A DNA stretch of 64,000 nt. Origin: JADLGL01 sp963667605 (GTDB taxonomy: Bacteria > Pseudomonadota > Alphaproteobacteria > Rhizobiales > Kaistiaceae). The stretch lies in the NCBI GenBank assembly GCA_963667605.2, contig CAXXUZ010000003.1, positions 434,001 to 498,000 on the forward strand, in the 5' to 3' direction. A program made the position numbers and the translations under genes. Below are positions 25,688 to 33,527 of this stretch, piece by piece (position 1 is the first letter of the stretch; every line of letters begins with the position of its first letter). A model generated the notes under the pieces. That model ran no database searches. It was not told the DNA's origin and saw only the letters and a program-made list of their open reading frames with translations.

Positions 25688-25723
25688 ATAAAAGGATGCC
25701 GCCACCAAATATGGAAGCGGCAT
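25688..25723 (-). terminator. Terminator-like hairpin downstream of the passenger gene
   Basis: For leftward transcription the sequence gives a seven-base stem (ATGCCGC/GCGGCAT, at 25717-25723 and 25696-25702), a 14-base loop with its own CCA/TGG pairing, then CCTTTTAT. It lies inside the element just after the tRNA-like sequence and would end the transposase-passenger transcript. Confidence 0.55.
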
Positions 25724-25727
25724 TTGA

Positions 25728-25800
25728 GACCCGGTAGCTCGAAGGGTTAGGCACTTCCTCAGCAAGGGATGTTATGTCGGCTCGAATCCGGCCCGAGTCC
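25728..25800 (+). tRNA. tRNA-like sequence, degenerate; possibly a pseudo-tRNA
   Basis: A fold with exact tRNA spacing is visible: acceptor GACCCGG (25728-25734) with CCGAGTC (25793-25799; one mismatch), a D-arm GCTC..AGGC, anticodon stem CTTCC/GGGAT with loop TCAGCAA, five-base variable region, and T arm GTCGG-CTCGAAT-CCGGC. The total is 72 nt. The loop would give anticodon AGC, but position 33 is C instead of the invariant U and position 54 is C, so it may be inactive or a tRNA-derived relic. No CCA follows. Confidence 0.4.
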
Positions 25801-25818
25801 CTCCCCCATAGCACCGTT

Positions 25819-27423
25819 TCAGGCCAGCGGTAAAGCCTGCTGGTTCACACGCCCGACAGCGCCGGGTGTGTGAAACCGCTTGCCTTCCAGAATCTCGGCC
25901 ACGGTCAACATCTGCATTCGCGCGTACTTCATGCCGAGCACGTCCATATCCCCCGCTCCGGCCATGAACTTGCGGAAGTTGCGGGCCTTCTGATCGCCCA
26001 AAGGCTCCAGGACAATCAGTCCCACCATAAGAGCCTGATCGTTATCGAGCACGCCGCGAAGCTCGCGCACGACGTTTATACCAACATTCTTTCCACCCTT
26101 CACTTCAATTGCCATACTTTCGAGCGGACGACGTTTGCGTACATCGGTCTCCGGCATAGCAAAGTAGATGCGCCCGTCAACACCACCATCGCCGCTTTGG
26201 CGCGTCGTCACGAAGCCGTCTACCTGTTCGACCGCCCACTTCTGGAAGTGGTATTTGTCGCGGTTCCACAGGTCTTGCGCGCCTTCGAGATTCCGAGGGA
26301 CGCCCTCTATCGTGAAGTGCACGCCCTCTACCAGCTTCATGCGCTCTTGCAGCCGCACCTTGGCGACACGCTTGACGGCGTGAATGGCTATGTCGATTCC
26401 GATCCAGCGCCGCCCGAGCCCATGCGCGGCCTCAAGCGTCGTGGCGCACCCGCAGAACGGATCGAACACGGTATCGCCAGGATTGGAGCTGGCGAAGGTT
26501 ATGCGCCTGAGAAGCGCAATTGGTTTCTGTGTGGCGTAACCTAGCCGCTCCTTGGCCTGCGAATTGATCGGCGGGATATCGGACCAAATATCAGCGACTG
26601 CCTGCCCCGGCATTTCGTCCAGGTATCGCTTCAACTGCGGCATTTTGCTTTTGGTGTATATCCGCCCCTCAGCGTCGAGTTGTTCGATCTTATCCTGCGT
26701 CATGCGCCAGGGCTTCGTGACCCCGTGGAACTCGTACACTGGGCCTCGCCCACCTGGCGGGTTCAGGTTGTCCAGCCTATAGCGCCTCCCGCTATCGTCC
26801 CTGTGCGTGAACTTCGACGCGATGTATTCGTCCGAATAGGGAATCCGAACTCGGTTGAAGGTGTAGCTTTCGCTTCGGGAGTAAAAGAGTAGCCGATCGG
26901 TAATGGCACCGAATTTCTTAGCATCGGCATGGAAGTTGAACCGCTTCCATGTGATCTCATTCCGAAAGTTCTCGTGCCCGAAAATCGCGTCCATCATGAC
27001 CTTGATGTAGTGGCTGGCCGTGGGATCGCAGTGCAGATAGATCGAGCCGGTCGGCTTCAGTATTCCCTTCATTAGCAGCAAACGTTCGACCATGTACGAC
27101 AGGTAGGCGAGCAGGCGCGGGTTGGTCTTGCGGAGCGCGTTCATCCATAGCCGCCAGAACTCCACGGCCTCATCGTCTATCCCGGCCTCGCGCATCAGGA
27201 CCGGCATCGTGCGTAGTGCTCGCTCCCGTTCTTCGTTTAACTCCCATAGATCGCAGAAGGCATTGATTTGATCCGGCAGTGGCCGCCCGGTTTCGTCCTT
27301 GTAGATCGCGTTGTACTCGCGATTCGAGTTGAAGGGCGGGTCGAGATAAATCAGGTCAACGCTGCCCATCTTCATGTGATCGCGCATGATAGTGAGGCAA
27401 TCTCCGTAGTAGAGCCGGTTCAT
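25819..27423 (-). CDS. DNA methyltransferase fused to Mrr-like nuclease domain
   Basis: The 534-residue protein has two parts. Residues 1-365 form a beta-class amino-methyltransferase: motif IV DPPF at 28-31 precedes motif I DPFCGCATT at 321-329, with QKPIALL before it; the target would be adenine N6 or cytosine N4. Residues about 385-515 match the PD-(D/E)xK nuclease fold of Mrr-type enzymes: GGVDG (D416) and EVKGG (E440, K442), both catalytic positions intact. A possible target-recognition stretch lies between about 150 and 290. The start overlaps the transposase stop by four bases. It probably acts as a single-chain restriction-modification enzyme, but a repair or maintenance role is possible. 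Confidence 0.85.
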   Translation of the reverse strand: MNRLYYGDCLTIMRDHMKMGSVDLIYLDPPFNSNREYNAIYKDETGRPLPDQINAFCDLWELNEERERALRTMPVLMREAGIDDEAVEFWRLWMNALRKTNPRLLAYLSYMVERLLLMKGILKPTGSIYLHCDPTASHYIKVMMDAIFGHENFRNEITWKRFNFHADAKKFGAITDRLLFYSRSESYTFNRVRIPYSDEYIASKFTHRDDSGRRYRLDNLNPPGGRGPVYEFHGVTKPWRMTQDKIEQLDAEGRIYTKSKMPQLKRYLDEMPGQAVADIWSDIPPINSQAKERLGYATQKPIALLRRITFASSNPGDTVFDPFCGCATTLEAAHGLGRRWIGIDIAIHAVKRVAKVRLQERMKLVEGVHFTIEGVPRNLEGAQDLWNRDKYHFQKWAVEQVDGFVTTRQSGDGGVDGRIYFAMPETDVRKRRPLESMAIEVKGGKNVGINVVRELRGVLDNDQALMVGLIVLEPLGDQKARNFRKFMAGAGDMDVLGMKYARMQMLTVAEILEGKRFHTPGAVGRVNQQALPLA

Positions 27424-28298
27424 GCCATCGCTTCCCGCAAGAACGAACCGAAACCATCTTCGTCTTTACGGTGGTTATATTTCCAGTTGGATTCGGCGAC
27501 AAAAAGGGGCGCGTAAGACTTGCTATAATGATGGTGTGAGCCGTACCAAGCCCGCTTTAGAAGGCTCCAGAACCCTTCGATTGTGTTGGTATGCGTCTCG
27601 CCGTCCGCATATCGAACACTATGGTTGATGACGGCGTGATCCACGTATGAGCGGACCTTGTTATAGCCCTTGTATTCATCCGTGATGAGCAAGGAGCCGT
27701 GGGGGTCAACTGTGTCCTTGATAAACCGGAGAAGGCCCTTGCCGGTAAGGTCCGTGGCGACACGGGCCGTTACATTCCCGCCGCGCTCGACAGCACCGAT
27801 GATCGGAAGCTTCTTGGTGCCGCGACCGCGCGGAGCGCCCGGCCCGTCGTCTTCTCGCTTATTGCGCTTCCTGGGCTTCCCGCCGATATAGGCTTCATCC
27901 GCCTCCACAATCCCTTGCAGCAGCGGCGCTTGCTCGGCTGCCATCGCGGCCCGGATGCGCTGTTGCATGTACCATGCCGATTTCTGATTCAGGTCCAGGT
28001 CGCGCGCCAACTGATAGCTGGACAGGCTCTTCTTGGCGTTGACAATCAGGCCAACCGCCAGGAACCACCTTTGCAGTTCGATCTTGGTCTTCTCGAAGAT
28101 CGTCCCCGACAGCACATTGAAGCTGGATTTGCAGTCGCGGCAGTTCCAACGGCCGATGCGGTGTTTCTCGACCTTGCGTCCGACATTCATGCTGCCGCAG
28201 TATGGGCAGTTGGCTTCGTCGTGCCAGCGCACGTCTTCGAGGTGTTCGATGCAGGCTTCCTGGTCGGGATAGAGGCTGTAGATGGTGATCAGGTTCAT
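27420..28298 (-). CDS. IS1595-family (ISXO2-like) transposase
   Basis: The 292-residue protein has an N-terminal zinc ribbon (CPYC at 31-34, CRDC at 53-56), a helix-turn-helix region (LSSYQLARDLDLNQKSAW) and the ISXO2 DDE domain: D134 in VEADEAYIGG, D207 in LITDEYKGY and E241 in NTIEGFWSLLKR. I chose the ATG at 28298, preceded by GGGAG; a start at 28319 would overlap the predicted -10 box. The stop overlaps the start of the fusion gene by four bases, so both are likely made from one mRNA. Confidence 0.93.
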   Translation of the reverse strand: MNLITIYSLYPDQEACIEHLEDVRWHDEANCPYCGSMNVGRKVEKHRIGRWNCRDCKSSFNVLSGTIFEKTKIELQRWFLAVGLIVNAKKSLSSYQLARDLDLNQKSAWYMQQRIRAAMAAEQAPLLQGIVEADEAYIGGKPRKRNKREDDGPGAPRGRGTKKLPIIGAVERGGNVTARVATDLTGKGLLRFIKDTVDPHGSLLITDEYKGYNKVRSYVDHAVINHSVRYADGETHTNTIEGFWSLLKRAWYGSHHHYSKSYAPLFVAESNWKYNHRKDEDGFGSFLREAMA

Positions 28299-28318
28299 GG
28301 CGTGTCTCCCGCGAACCA

Positions 28319-28347
28319 TATGTAATCACTCACCTATCCAATGTCAA
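28319..28347 (-). promoter_or_regulatory. Transposase promoter within the right terminal repeat
   Basis: Read leftward: -35 TTGACA at 28347-28342 (perfect), 17-base spacer, -10 TACATA at 28324-28319. The -35 box lies inside the right inverted repeat, as in many insertion sequences, so the element brings its own promoter. The predicted transcript start is about 14 bases before the transposase ATG. Confidence 0.65.
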
Positions 28348-28363
28348 GCCCGTATCTACTTAT
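28339..28363 (-). repeat. Right terminal inverted repeat of the IS1595-family element
   Basis: On the minus strand the repeat begins ATAAGTAG at 28363-28356 and continues with GGGCTT and ATTG, in step with the left end at 25641-25665. Outside it, 28364-28623 (260 bases) holds no gene I can recognise, only a short tandem duplication of GTGCTTACCC near 28540. Confidence 0.7.
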
Positions 28364-28623
28364 TCCGCAAATCAATCACGGCACTAGCTTCCGGTTTCGC
28401 TTCTCCCTGAGTCACATTCCCATTTGGCTGTGGGCGACCGGCCGCCGAACGCCGTTTCCCTTCTTCCCGGTCAAGCTCTACCCCACGCCCACATTTACCC
28501 GACTCAGCCTGGCAAGACGGAGCACCAAACTGGTCGTAGTGCTTACCCGGTGCTTACCCAGAATCGTACTTCAATCCAGGTATTAAGGCTAACCTATTGC
28601 AATAATGGCGGGTTGAGGCGATC

Positions 28624-29304
28624 CTACCGATGCGAGTCACGGATCATGTATCCGGCGCCGCGGACGGTGCGCAGCAGGGGCTGGTCGAAGCCTTTGTCGA
28701 TCTTTCCGCGCAAACGCGAAATATGGACATCGATGACATTGGTCTGCGGATCGAAATGATAGTCCCAGACATTCTCAAGCAGCATGGTGCGGGTCACGAC
28801 CTTGCCGGCGTGCTGCATCAAATATTCCAGCAAGCGAAATTCTCGTGGCTGCAGCACAACAGGATTGCCGCCACGAGCGACCGAATGCGCCAAACGATCA
28901 AGCTTGAGATCGCCGACGCGATAGACTGTCTCGGCCTCACCGGGACGGCGGCGGCGACCAAGCACTTCGATGCGCGCGAGAAGCTCGGAGAACGCATAAG
29001 GCTTGGCCAAATAGTCGTCGCCGCCTGAGCGAAGGCCCATTACCCGGTCGTCGACACGGCCGAGAGCGGACAGGATCAGCACTGGCACATCATTGCCGGC
29101 GCCACGCAAACCTTCGACCAAGGACAATCCATCGCGACCGGGCAACAGGCGGTCGACGACGAGGACGTCGTACTCGCTCGATTCAGCCATCGCAGCACCG
29201 CTCACACCATCGGCGGCATGGTCCGCGACATGACCGGCCTCGCGCAACGCCTTGGCGAGATAGTTCGCGGTCTCCTTGTCGTCTTCCACCAGAAGAATGC
29301 GCAT
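28624..29304 (-). CDS. OmpR-family response regulator (orphan) beside degP
   Basis: The 226-residue protein starts MRILLVEDDKET (ATG at 29304) and has a receiver domain with phospho-acceptor D51 (VVDRLLPGRDG) and the switch region GGDDYLAKPYAFSEL, then a winged-helix DNA-binding domain (EFRLLEYLMQHAGKVVTRTMLLENVW; TVRGAGYMI). In many Hyphomicrobiales a regulator of this type sits between degP and its histidine kinase gene. Here no kinase follows: the next 260 bases are empty and then the IS1595-family element begins. A terminator separates it from degP. Confidence 0.9.
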   Translation of the reverse strand: MRILLVEDDKETANYLAKALREAGHVADHAADGVSGAAMAESSEYDVLVVDRLLPGRDGLSLVEGLRGAGNDVPVLILSALGRVDDRVMGLRSGGDDYLAKPYAFSELLARIEVLGRRRRPGEAETVYRVGDLKLDRLAHSVARGGNPVVLQPREFRLLEYLMQHAGKVVTRTMLLENVWDYHFDPQTNVIDVHISRLRGKIDKGFDQPLLRTVRGAGYMIRDSHR

Positions 29305-29349
29305 GTGGGCGACTCTATTGCTGCCAAGACCGAAGATCAGCCCCTGACG

Positions 29350-29377
29350 AAAAAACGGCAGGCCGAGTTGGCCTGCC
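29350..29377 (-). terminator. Rho-independent terminator after degP
   Basis: Read leftward, GGCAGGCC (29377-29370) pairs perfectly with GGCCTGCC (29364-29357) around the loop AACTC, followed by GTTTTTT. This is a textbook intrinsic terminator, so the response-regulator gene downstream needs its own promoter. Confidence 0.85.
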
Positions 29378-29434
29378 ATTAGTTGAGCGGGGGAACACAG
29401 GGAGGCAAAAAGGACAGGCGCCCCCGCCCGGAGG

Positions 29435-30907
29435 TTAGTCGTAGCGCCAGACTTGGACCGCGAAGAACCGCACAGAGTTGTCGCGCCGAATTTGGAACAG
29501 AACCGCCTCGCGATCGGTCGCGCGAGCTGCTTCGACCACATCGCGGACATCCTCGACATCCTCGACCACGACATCGTCGACGGCCATGATCACGTCGCCT
29601 TGGCGCAGCCCGGCCGCCACGGCCGTGCCCTCCGGATTCATCGCCACTATCACAACCTCACCGGCGCGATTGACCGAGACCTGCAGCCCGAGGCCAAATT
29701 CCTCTTCGGGCTCATCCGGCACCGGACGGGCCGCGACCTGGTCAGCGCCGGGCATGGTACCGAGCGTCACCGTAATCTCAATCTCTTCACCACCGCGGAC
29801 GATGGCGAAGACGGCTTCCGTGCCGGGGTCAAGAGCGCCGATCTTTCGCGCTAGATCACGAGAATCGGCGACGCGGTCGCCATTGATTGAGAGAATGACA
29901 TCTCTGGTCATCACGCCGGCGCCCTCGGCGGGACCGCCTGCCAGAGGCACGGCCACGATCGCGCCACTGGCCTGATCCAGCCCCAACGCGTTGGCGAGGT
30001 CGGCGGTGACCGACTGAATCTGAACGCCGAGCCAACCCCGCAAAACGGCGCCGTGGTCGCGCAGATCAGCGATAACCTCGGCCGCGACATCGGCCGGAAC
30101 GGCAAAGGCGATGCCAACATTGCCACCCGACGGTGAAAAGATCGCAGTGTTTACGCCGATCACCTGTCCGGCAAGATTGAAGCTCGGGCCACCGGAGTTC
30201 CCTTGATTCACGGCGGCGTCGACCTGGATGAAATCGTCGTAGGCGCTGTTGCCGATTCGGCGCCCGAGGCCGGAAACGATACCGGCGGTGACGGTGCCTT
30301 CGAGGCCGAATGGATTGCCGACAGCAAGCGCCCAATCGCCCACCCGCACCGGGATTTCGGCGAATTGGACATAGGTGAAGTCACGATCTGTGTCGACCTT
30401 GAGAAGGGCCAAATCCGTGAGGGGGTCAGAGCCGATCAGCCGCGCCTCATATTCGGTACCGTCATACATGATGATGGTGAAGGACTGGGCATCGTCAACG
30501 ACATGATTGTTGGTGACGATATAGCCGTCGACCGAAATGAAGAATCCTGACCCGTGGCTGGTGGTTGGGATCGGGTCTTGCAGCTCCGGGATGTTGCGAA
30601 AGCGCTCTTCCGGGGAGCCTTCCGGCAAGTCGTCGAAGCCAGGTATATCGATAGAGACCCGGGTCTCGCCACGAACCCGAACGGCAACCACGGCCGGGCT
30701 GACTTGCTCGACCACATCGGCGAAGCTCGGTAACGCCACCGGCTGATCGATCAACACCGGCTGGGCGTTGGCCGGCGTCGGCGGCGGAACTAGCACCGCC
30801 ACAATCAGGGCGCCGGCTAGCGCCAAAGCGATGGCCGTACCGGTGATCGCATTTCGCCGGATCGCCGATTGCTGGCGGTCGGCGATGGAATCGGCTCGAG
30901 GATTCAC
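29435..30907 (-). CDS. degP: Do-family periplasmic serine protease DegP (HtrA)
   Basis: The 490-residue protein has an N-terminal signal/membrane segment (TAIALALAGALIVAVLV, about 24-40), a trypsin-like domain with catalytic triad H135 (TNNHVV), D165 (TDLALLK) and S238 (GNSGGP), and two PDZ domains (about 285-380 and 405-485). DegP degrades or refolds misfolded periplasmic and outer-membrane proteins. It lies 164 bases from ccmH, with a candidate repeated operator in that spacer. The insert between triad residues (about 100-118) is shorter than E. coli's LA loop. Confidence 0.95.
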   Translation of the reverse strand: MNPRADSIADRQQSAIRRNAITGTAIALALAGALIVAVLVPPPTPANAQPVLIDQPVALPSFADVVEQVSPAVVAVRVRGETRVSIDIPGFDDLPEGSPEERFRNIPELQDPIPTTSHGSGFFISVDGYIVTNNHVVDDAQSFTIIMYDGTEYEARLIGSDPLTDLALLKVDTDRDFTYVQFAEIPVRVGDWALAVGNPFGLEGTVTAGIVSGLGRRIGNSAYDDFIQVDAAVNQGNSGGPSFNLAGQVIGVNTAIFSPSGGNVGIAFAVPADVAAEVIADLRDHGAVLRGWLGVQIQSVTADLANALGLDQASGAIVAVPLAGGPAEGAGVMTRDVILSINGDRVADSRDLARKIGALDPGTEAVFAIVRGGEEIEITVTLGTMPGADQVAARPVPDEPEEEFGLGLQVSVNRAGEVVIVAMNPEGTAVAAGLRQGDVIMAVDDVVVEDVEDVRDVVEAARATDREAVLFQIRRDNSVRFFAVQVWRYD

Positions 30908-31010
30908 GGTTGTATCCTTTCACGTCAGAGAAACGAGCGGCTTGGATCGCGTGAGCCGCGGAGCATGGACAGTGCCATCTCCACCTTACGGCAGCCTGTC
31001 GGCCGGATTA

Positions 31011-31028
31011 AATGTTTGTAATGTTTAC
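31011..31028 (-). promoter_or_regulatory. Direct repeat in degP upstream region
   Basis: AATGTTT occurs twice with a nine-base period (31011-31017 and 31020-31026), 104 bases before the degP start. Closely spaced AT-rich direct repeats in this position are typical of OmpR-family regulator sites, and an OmpR-type gene lies just downstream of degP. This is inference only. Confidence 0.3.
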
Positions 31029-31071
31029 GCTATCTCGCGAGGTCGTGATGGCCGGCTCAGCCAAGCGTTAG

Positions 31072-31545
31072 TCAGCGCGCGTCCAGAATCTTCTGCAGGC
31101 GCCGCTCTTCATCCGGCGTCAGATCGGCGCCCCCGGTGACCGCCGAGCGCCGTCGGACCACGCGAACCGCGAGGATGCCGCCACCTATCAATAGCACCGC
31201 CGGGGCAATCCATAGCACCAGCGTCAGCGCGTTGAACTGCGGTTTCAGCAAGATAAACTGACCGTAGCGCGATACCAGATAGTCAACAATCTCTCGGTCA
31301 GTATCGCCGGCGACGATGCGCTCCCGAAGCAGGAGACGTAGCTCGCGCGCAAGCTGCGCATCGGAATCGTCGATCGATTGGTTCTGACAGACCAGGCAGC
31401 GGAGTTGCGTCGACAAGGCGCGCGCCCGCTGCTCGAGAACCGGGTCGTCAAGCACCTCGTCGGGCAGCATCGCGTGGCTTGGCGCGGCGAGCATGATCGC
31501 GATCGCCATCGTCGCCATTCGCAGGAGCCGTCGCAACTTCGTCAC
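31072..31545 (-). CDS. ccmH: Cytochrome c-type biogenesis protein CcmH (CycL)
   Basis: The 157-residue protein has a signal peptide (LLRMATMAIAIMLAAPSHAM), the thiol motif LRCLVCQNQSI and a C-terminal membrane anchor (LVLWIAPAVLLIGGGILAV). CcmH reduces apocytochrome c cysteines for heme attachment. Its start overlaps ccmF by four bases as the last gene of ccmI-E-F-H. Confidence 0.95.
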   Translation of the reverse strand: MTKLRRLLRMATMAIAIMLAAPSHAMLPDEVLDDPVLEQRARALSTQLRCLVCQNQSIDDSDAQLARELRLLLRERIVAGDTDREIVDYLVSRYGQFILLKPQFNALTLVLWIAPAVLLIGGGILAVRVVRRRSAVTGGADLTPDEERRLQKILDAR

Positions 31546-33527
31546 TCCGCCGGCGCGATCGCCGGACGGCGGCGGCGGCTAGCCCGCGGTGCGCCGACGC
31601 GAAGCCGCCGATCAGACAAAGACAGGATTCCTCCGATTGCCATTGTGATCGCTCCCAGCCAGATCAACATCACCAGGGGTTTCCAGAAGATTCGCACCGT
31701 GAATGTATCCGGCGCCGTGCTGTCGCCCGGCGAAATGTAGAGATGAGAGAATCCGAAGGCGCGGATGGCGGCCTCCGTGGTCGTCGTCCCCCGGGCTGGG
31801 AAAAAACGCCTCTCCGGCGTCATGGTTAAAATGACCCGACCATCAATTGATACCACGAATTGGATGCTGATGAACTGGTAATTGTCGGTCACACCCTCCT
31901 GATAATCCACGAAGGTTACGTCCCGTCCAGCGACGGTGATCGTCTCTCCCGGCCGCATATCAAGGATGGTCTCCGTCTGCCAGGTGCTGGCTGTCACCAG
32001 GCCGAGCAAGGTCACGCCGACGCCGAAATGGGCCAGGGTCATACCGTAGGCTGAGCGCGGTAGGCCAACGAAACGACGGAACGAGCGGCCAAGCGAGATG
32101 CGCCCAAGCTGAATCCGGGCCGCTGTTTCCGATAGCGCGCCAATGATCAACCACACCGCCAGACCGACGCCGAAGGCCGCCAAAACATCGTCGAAACCGC
32201 CCAGAGCAGCAACAAGAATGACGGCCGCCATGGCGGCGCCGAAAGCGACCAGCAGCCGTTGCGCCGCGCCATAGAGATCGCCCCGCTTCCAGGCCAACAT
32301 TGGGCCAAAGGGCACCGCAACCAAAAGCGGCAGGATCAGCGGACCGAAGGTCAGGTTGAAGAATGGTGCGCCAACGGAGATCGTCTCGCCGGTAATCGCG
32401 TTGAGTACGATTGGATAGAGCGTGCCAACTAGGACGGTCGCCAAGCCGGCGGTGAGGAAGAGATTGTTGAAGACCAGAGCACCCTCGCGGCTGATCGGCG
32501 CGAATGCGCCTCCCTTGGTCAGGGTCTGAGCACGCCACGCGAATAACGCCAGAGCGCCACCAATGAACACGGCCAGAATGGCGAGAATGAAGAGACCTCG
32601 CTCTGGCGAAGAGGCAAAGGCATGGACAGAAGTGAGAATGCCGGAGCGGACCAGGAAAGTGCCCAGCAGGCTGAGGCTGAACGTCAGGATGGCCAGTAAC
32701 ACCGTCCAGATCTTAAGCGCCTCGCGCTTCTCCATCACCACCGCCGAGTGCAGCAGCGCCGTCGCCGCCAGCCACGGCATGAATGAGGCGTTTTCCACCG
32801 GGTCCCAAAACCACCAGCCGCCCCAACCGAGTTCGTAGTAGGCCCAATAGGAGCCCATCGCGATGCCGGCGGTGAGGAATATCCATGCTGCCAGCGTCCA
32901 CGGACGCACCCAGCGCGCCCAAGCCGCCTCGAGCTTACCGTCAATCAGCGCGCCAATTGCAAAGGCGAACGCGATCGAGCAGCCGACATATCCCAGATAG
33001 AGAAGAGGCGGATGAATCGCGAGGCCGATATCCTGCAATACCGGCGTCAGATCCGCCCCTTGCAGCGGTGCAAAGGGCATCCGCTCGAATGGGTTGGAAG
33101 TGAAGAGAATGAATCCAAGGAAGGCCACGCCGATCCAAGCCTGGACCGAAATAACATTGGCTTTGAGCCGCTCCGGCAGATTGTTGCCGAACACCGCTAC
33201 CGCTGCCCCGAACAGGGACAGGATAAGCACCCAGAGCAGCATCGAGCCCTCATGGTTGCCCCACACGCCAGTGATCTTGAACAGCATCGGCTTGTCGGTG
33301 TGCGAGTTCTCGAAAACGTTGACCAGAGAGAAATCTGAAACGATGTAGGCCTGCGTCAGCGCGGCGAAGGCGATGCCAACCAGCAGGAACTGCGTCACTG
33401 CGGCGGGTCGACCCACGGCCATAAGCTGGCTGTCGCCCGATCGCGCCCCCCAGATCGGGAGGACGCCCTGGACGATCGCGACGGCCGCGGCAAGGATCAG
33501 CGCGAAATGACCGACCTCAGCAATCAT
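31542..33527 (-). CDS. ccmF: Heme lyase CcmF (CycK)
   Basis: The 661-residue integral membrane protein has the tryptophan-rich heme-handling motif WGGWWFWDPVENASFMPWL and many hydrophobic segments, as well as conserved HPPLLYLGYVG with a histidine ligand. CcmF joins heme to apocytochrome c together with CcmH and CcmI. Overlaps of four bases with ccmE and ccmH indicate strong coupling. Confidence 0.96.
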   Translation of the reverse strand: MIAEVGHFALILAAAVAIVQGVLPIWGARSGDSQLMAVGRPAAVTQFLLVGIAFAALTQAYIVSDFSLVNVFENSHTDKPMLFKITGVWGNHEGSMLLWVLILSLFGAAVAVFGNNLPERLKANVISVQAWIGVAFLGFILFTSNPFERMPFAPLQGADLTPVLQDIGLAIHPPLLYLGYVGCSIAFAFAIGALIDGKLEAAWARWVRPWTLAAWIFLTAGIAMGSYWAYYELGWGGWWFWDPVENASFMPWLAATALLHSAVVMEKREALKIWTVLLAILTFSLSLLGTFLVRSGILTSVHAFASSPERGLFILAILAVFIGGALALFAWRAQTLTKGGAFAPISREGALVFNNLFLTAGLATVLVGTLYPIVLNAITGETISVGAPFFNLTFGPLILPLLVAVPFGPMLAWKRGDLYGAAQRLLVAFGAAMAAVILVAALGGFDDVLAAFGVGLAVWLIIGALSETAARIQLGRISLGRSFRRFVGLPRSAYGMTLAHFGVGVTLLGLVTASTWQTETILDMRPGETITVAGRDVTFVDYQEGVTDNYQFISIQFVVSIDGRVILTMTPERRFFPARGTTTTEAAIRAFGFSHLYISPGDSTAPDTFTVRIFWKPLVMLIWLGAITMAIGGILSLSDRRLRVGAPRASRRRRPAIAPAE

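Larger units (their letters stand above)
25641..28363 (-). mobile_element. IS1595-family element carrying a methyltransferase-nuclease gene
   Basis: Imperfect terminal repeats delimit the element: ATAAGTAG followed by N4, GGGCTT, N3 and ATTG at the left (25641-25665), and the reverse complement of the same pattern at the right (28339-28363); about 20 of 25 positions agree. Between them, transcribed right to left, lie the transposase gene, a four-base-overlapping restriction-modification-like fusion gene, a tRNA-shaped sequence and a terminator-like hairpin. I see no eight-base target duplication at the two flanks. IS1595-family elements are known to carry passenger genes; this looks like one. 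Confidence 0.7.

Noticed and set aside
28424..28759. 111-codon plus-strand frame
   Set aside because: Half of it is antisense to the response-regulator gene and the rest has no recognisable features.
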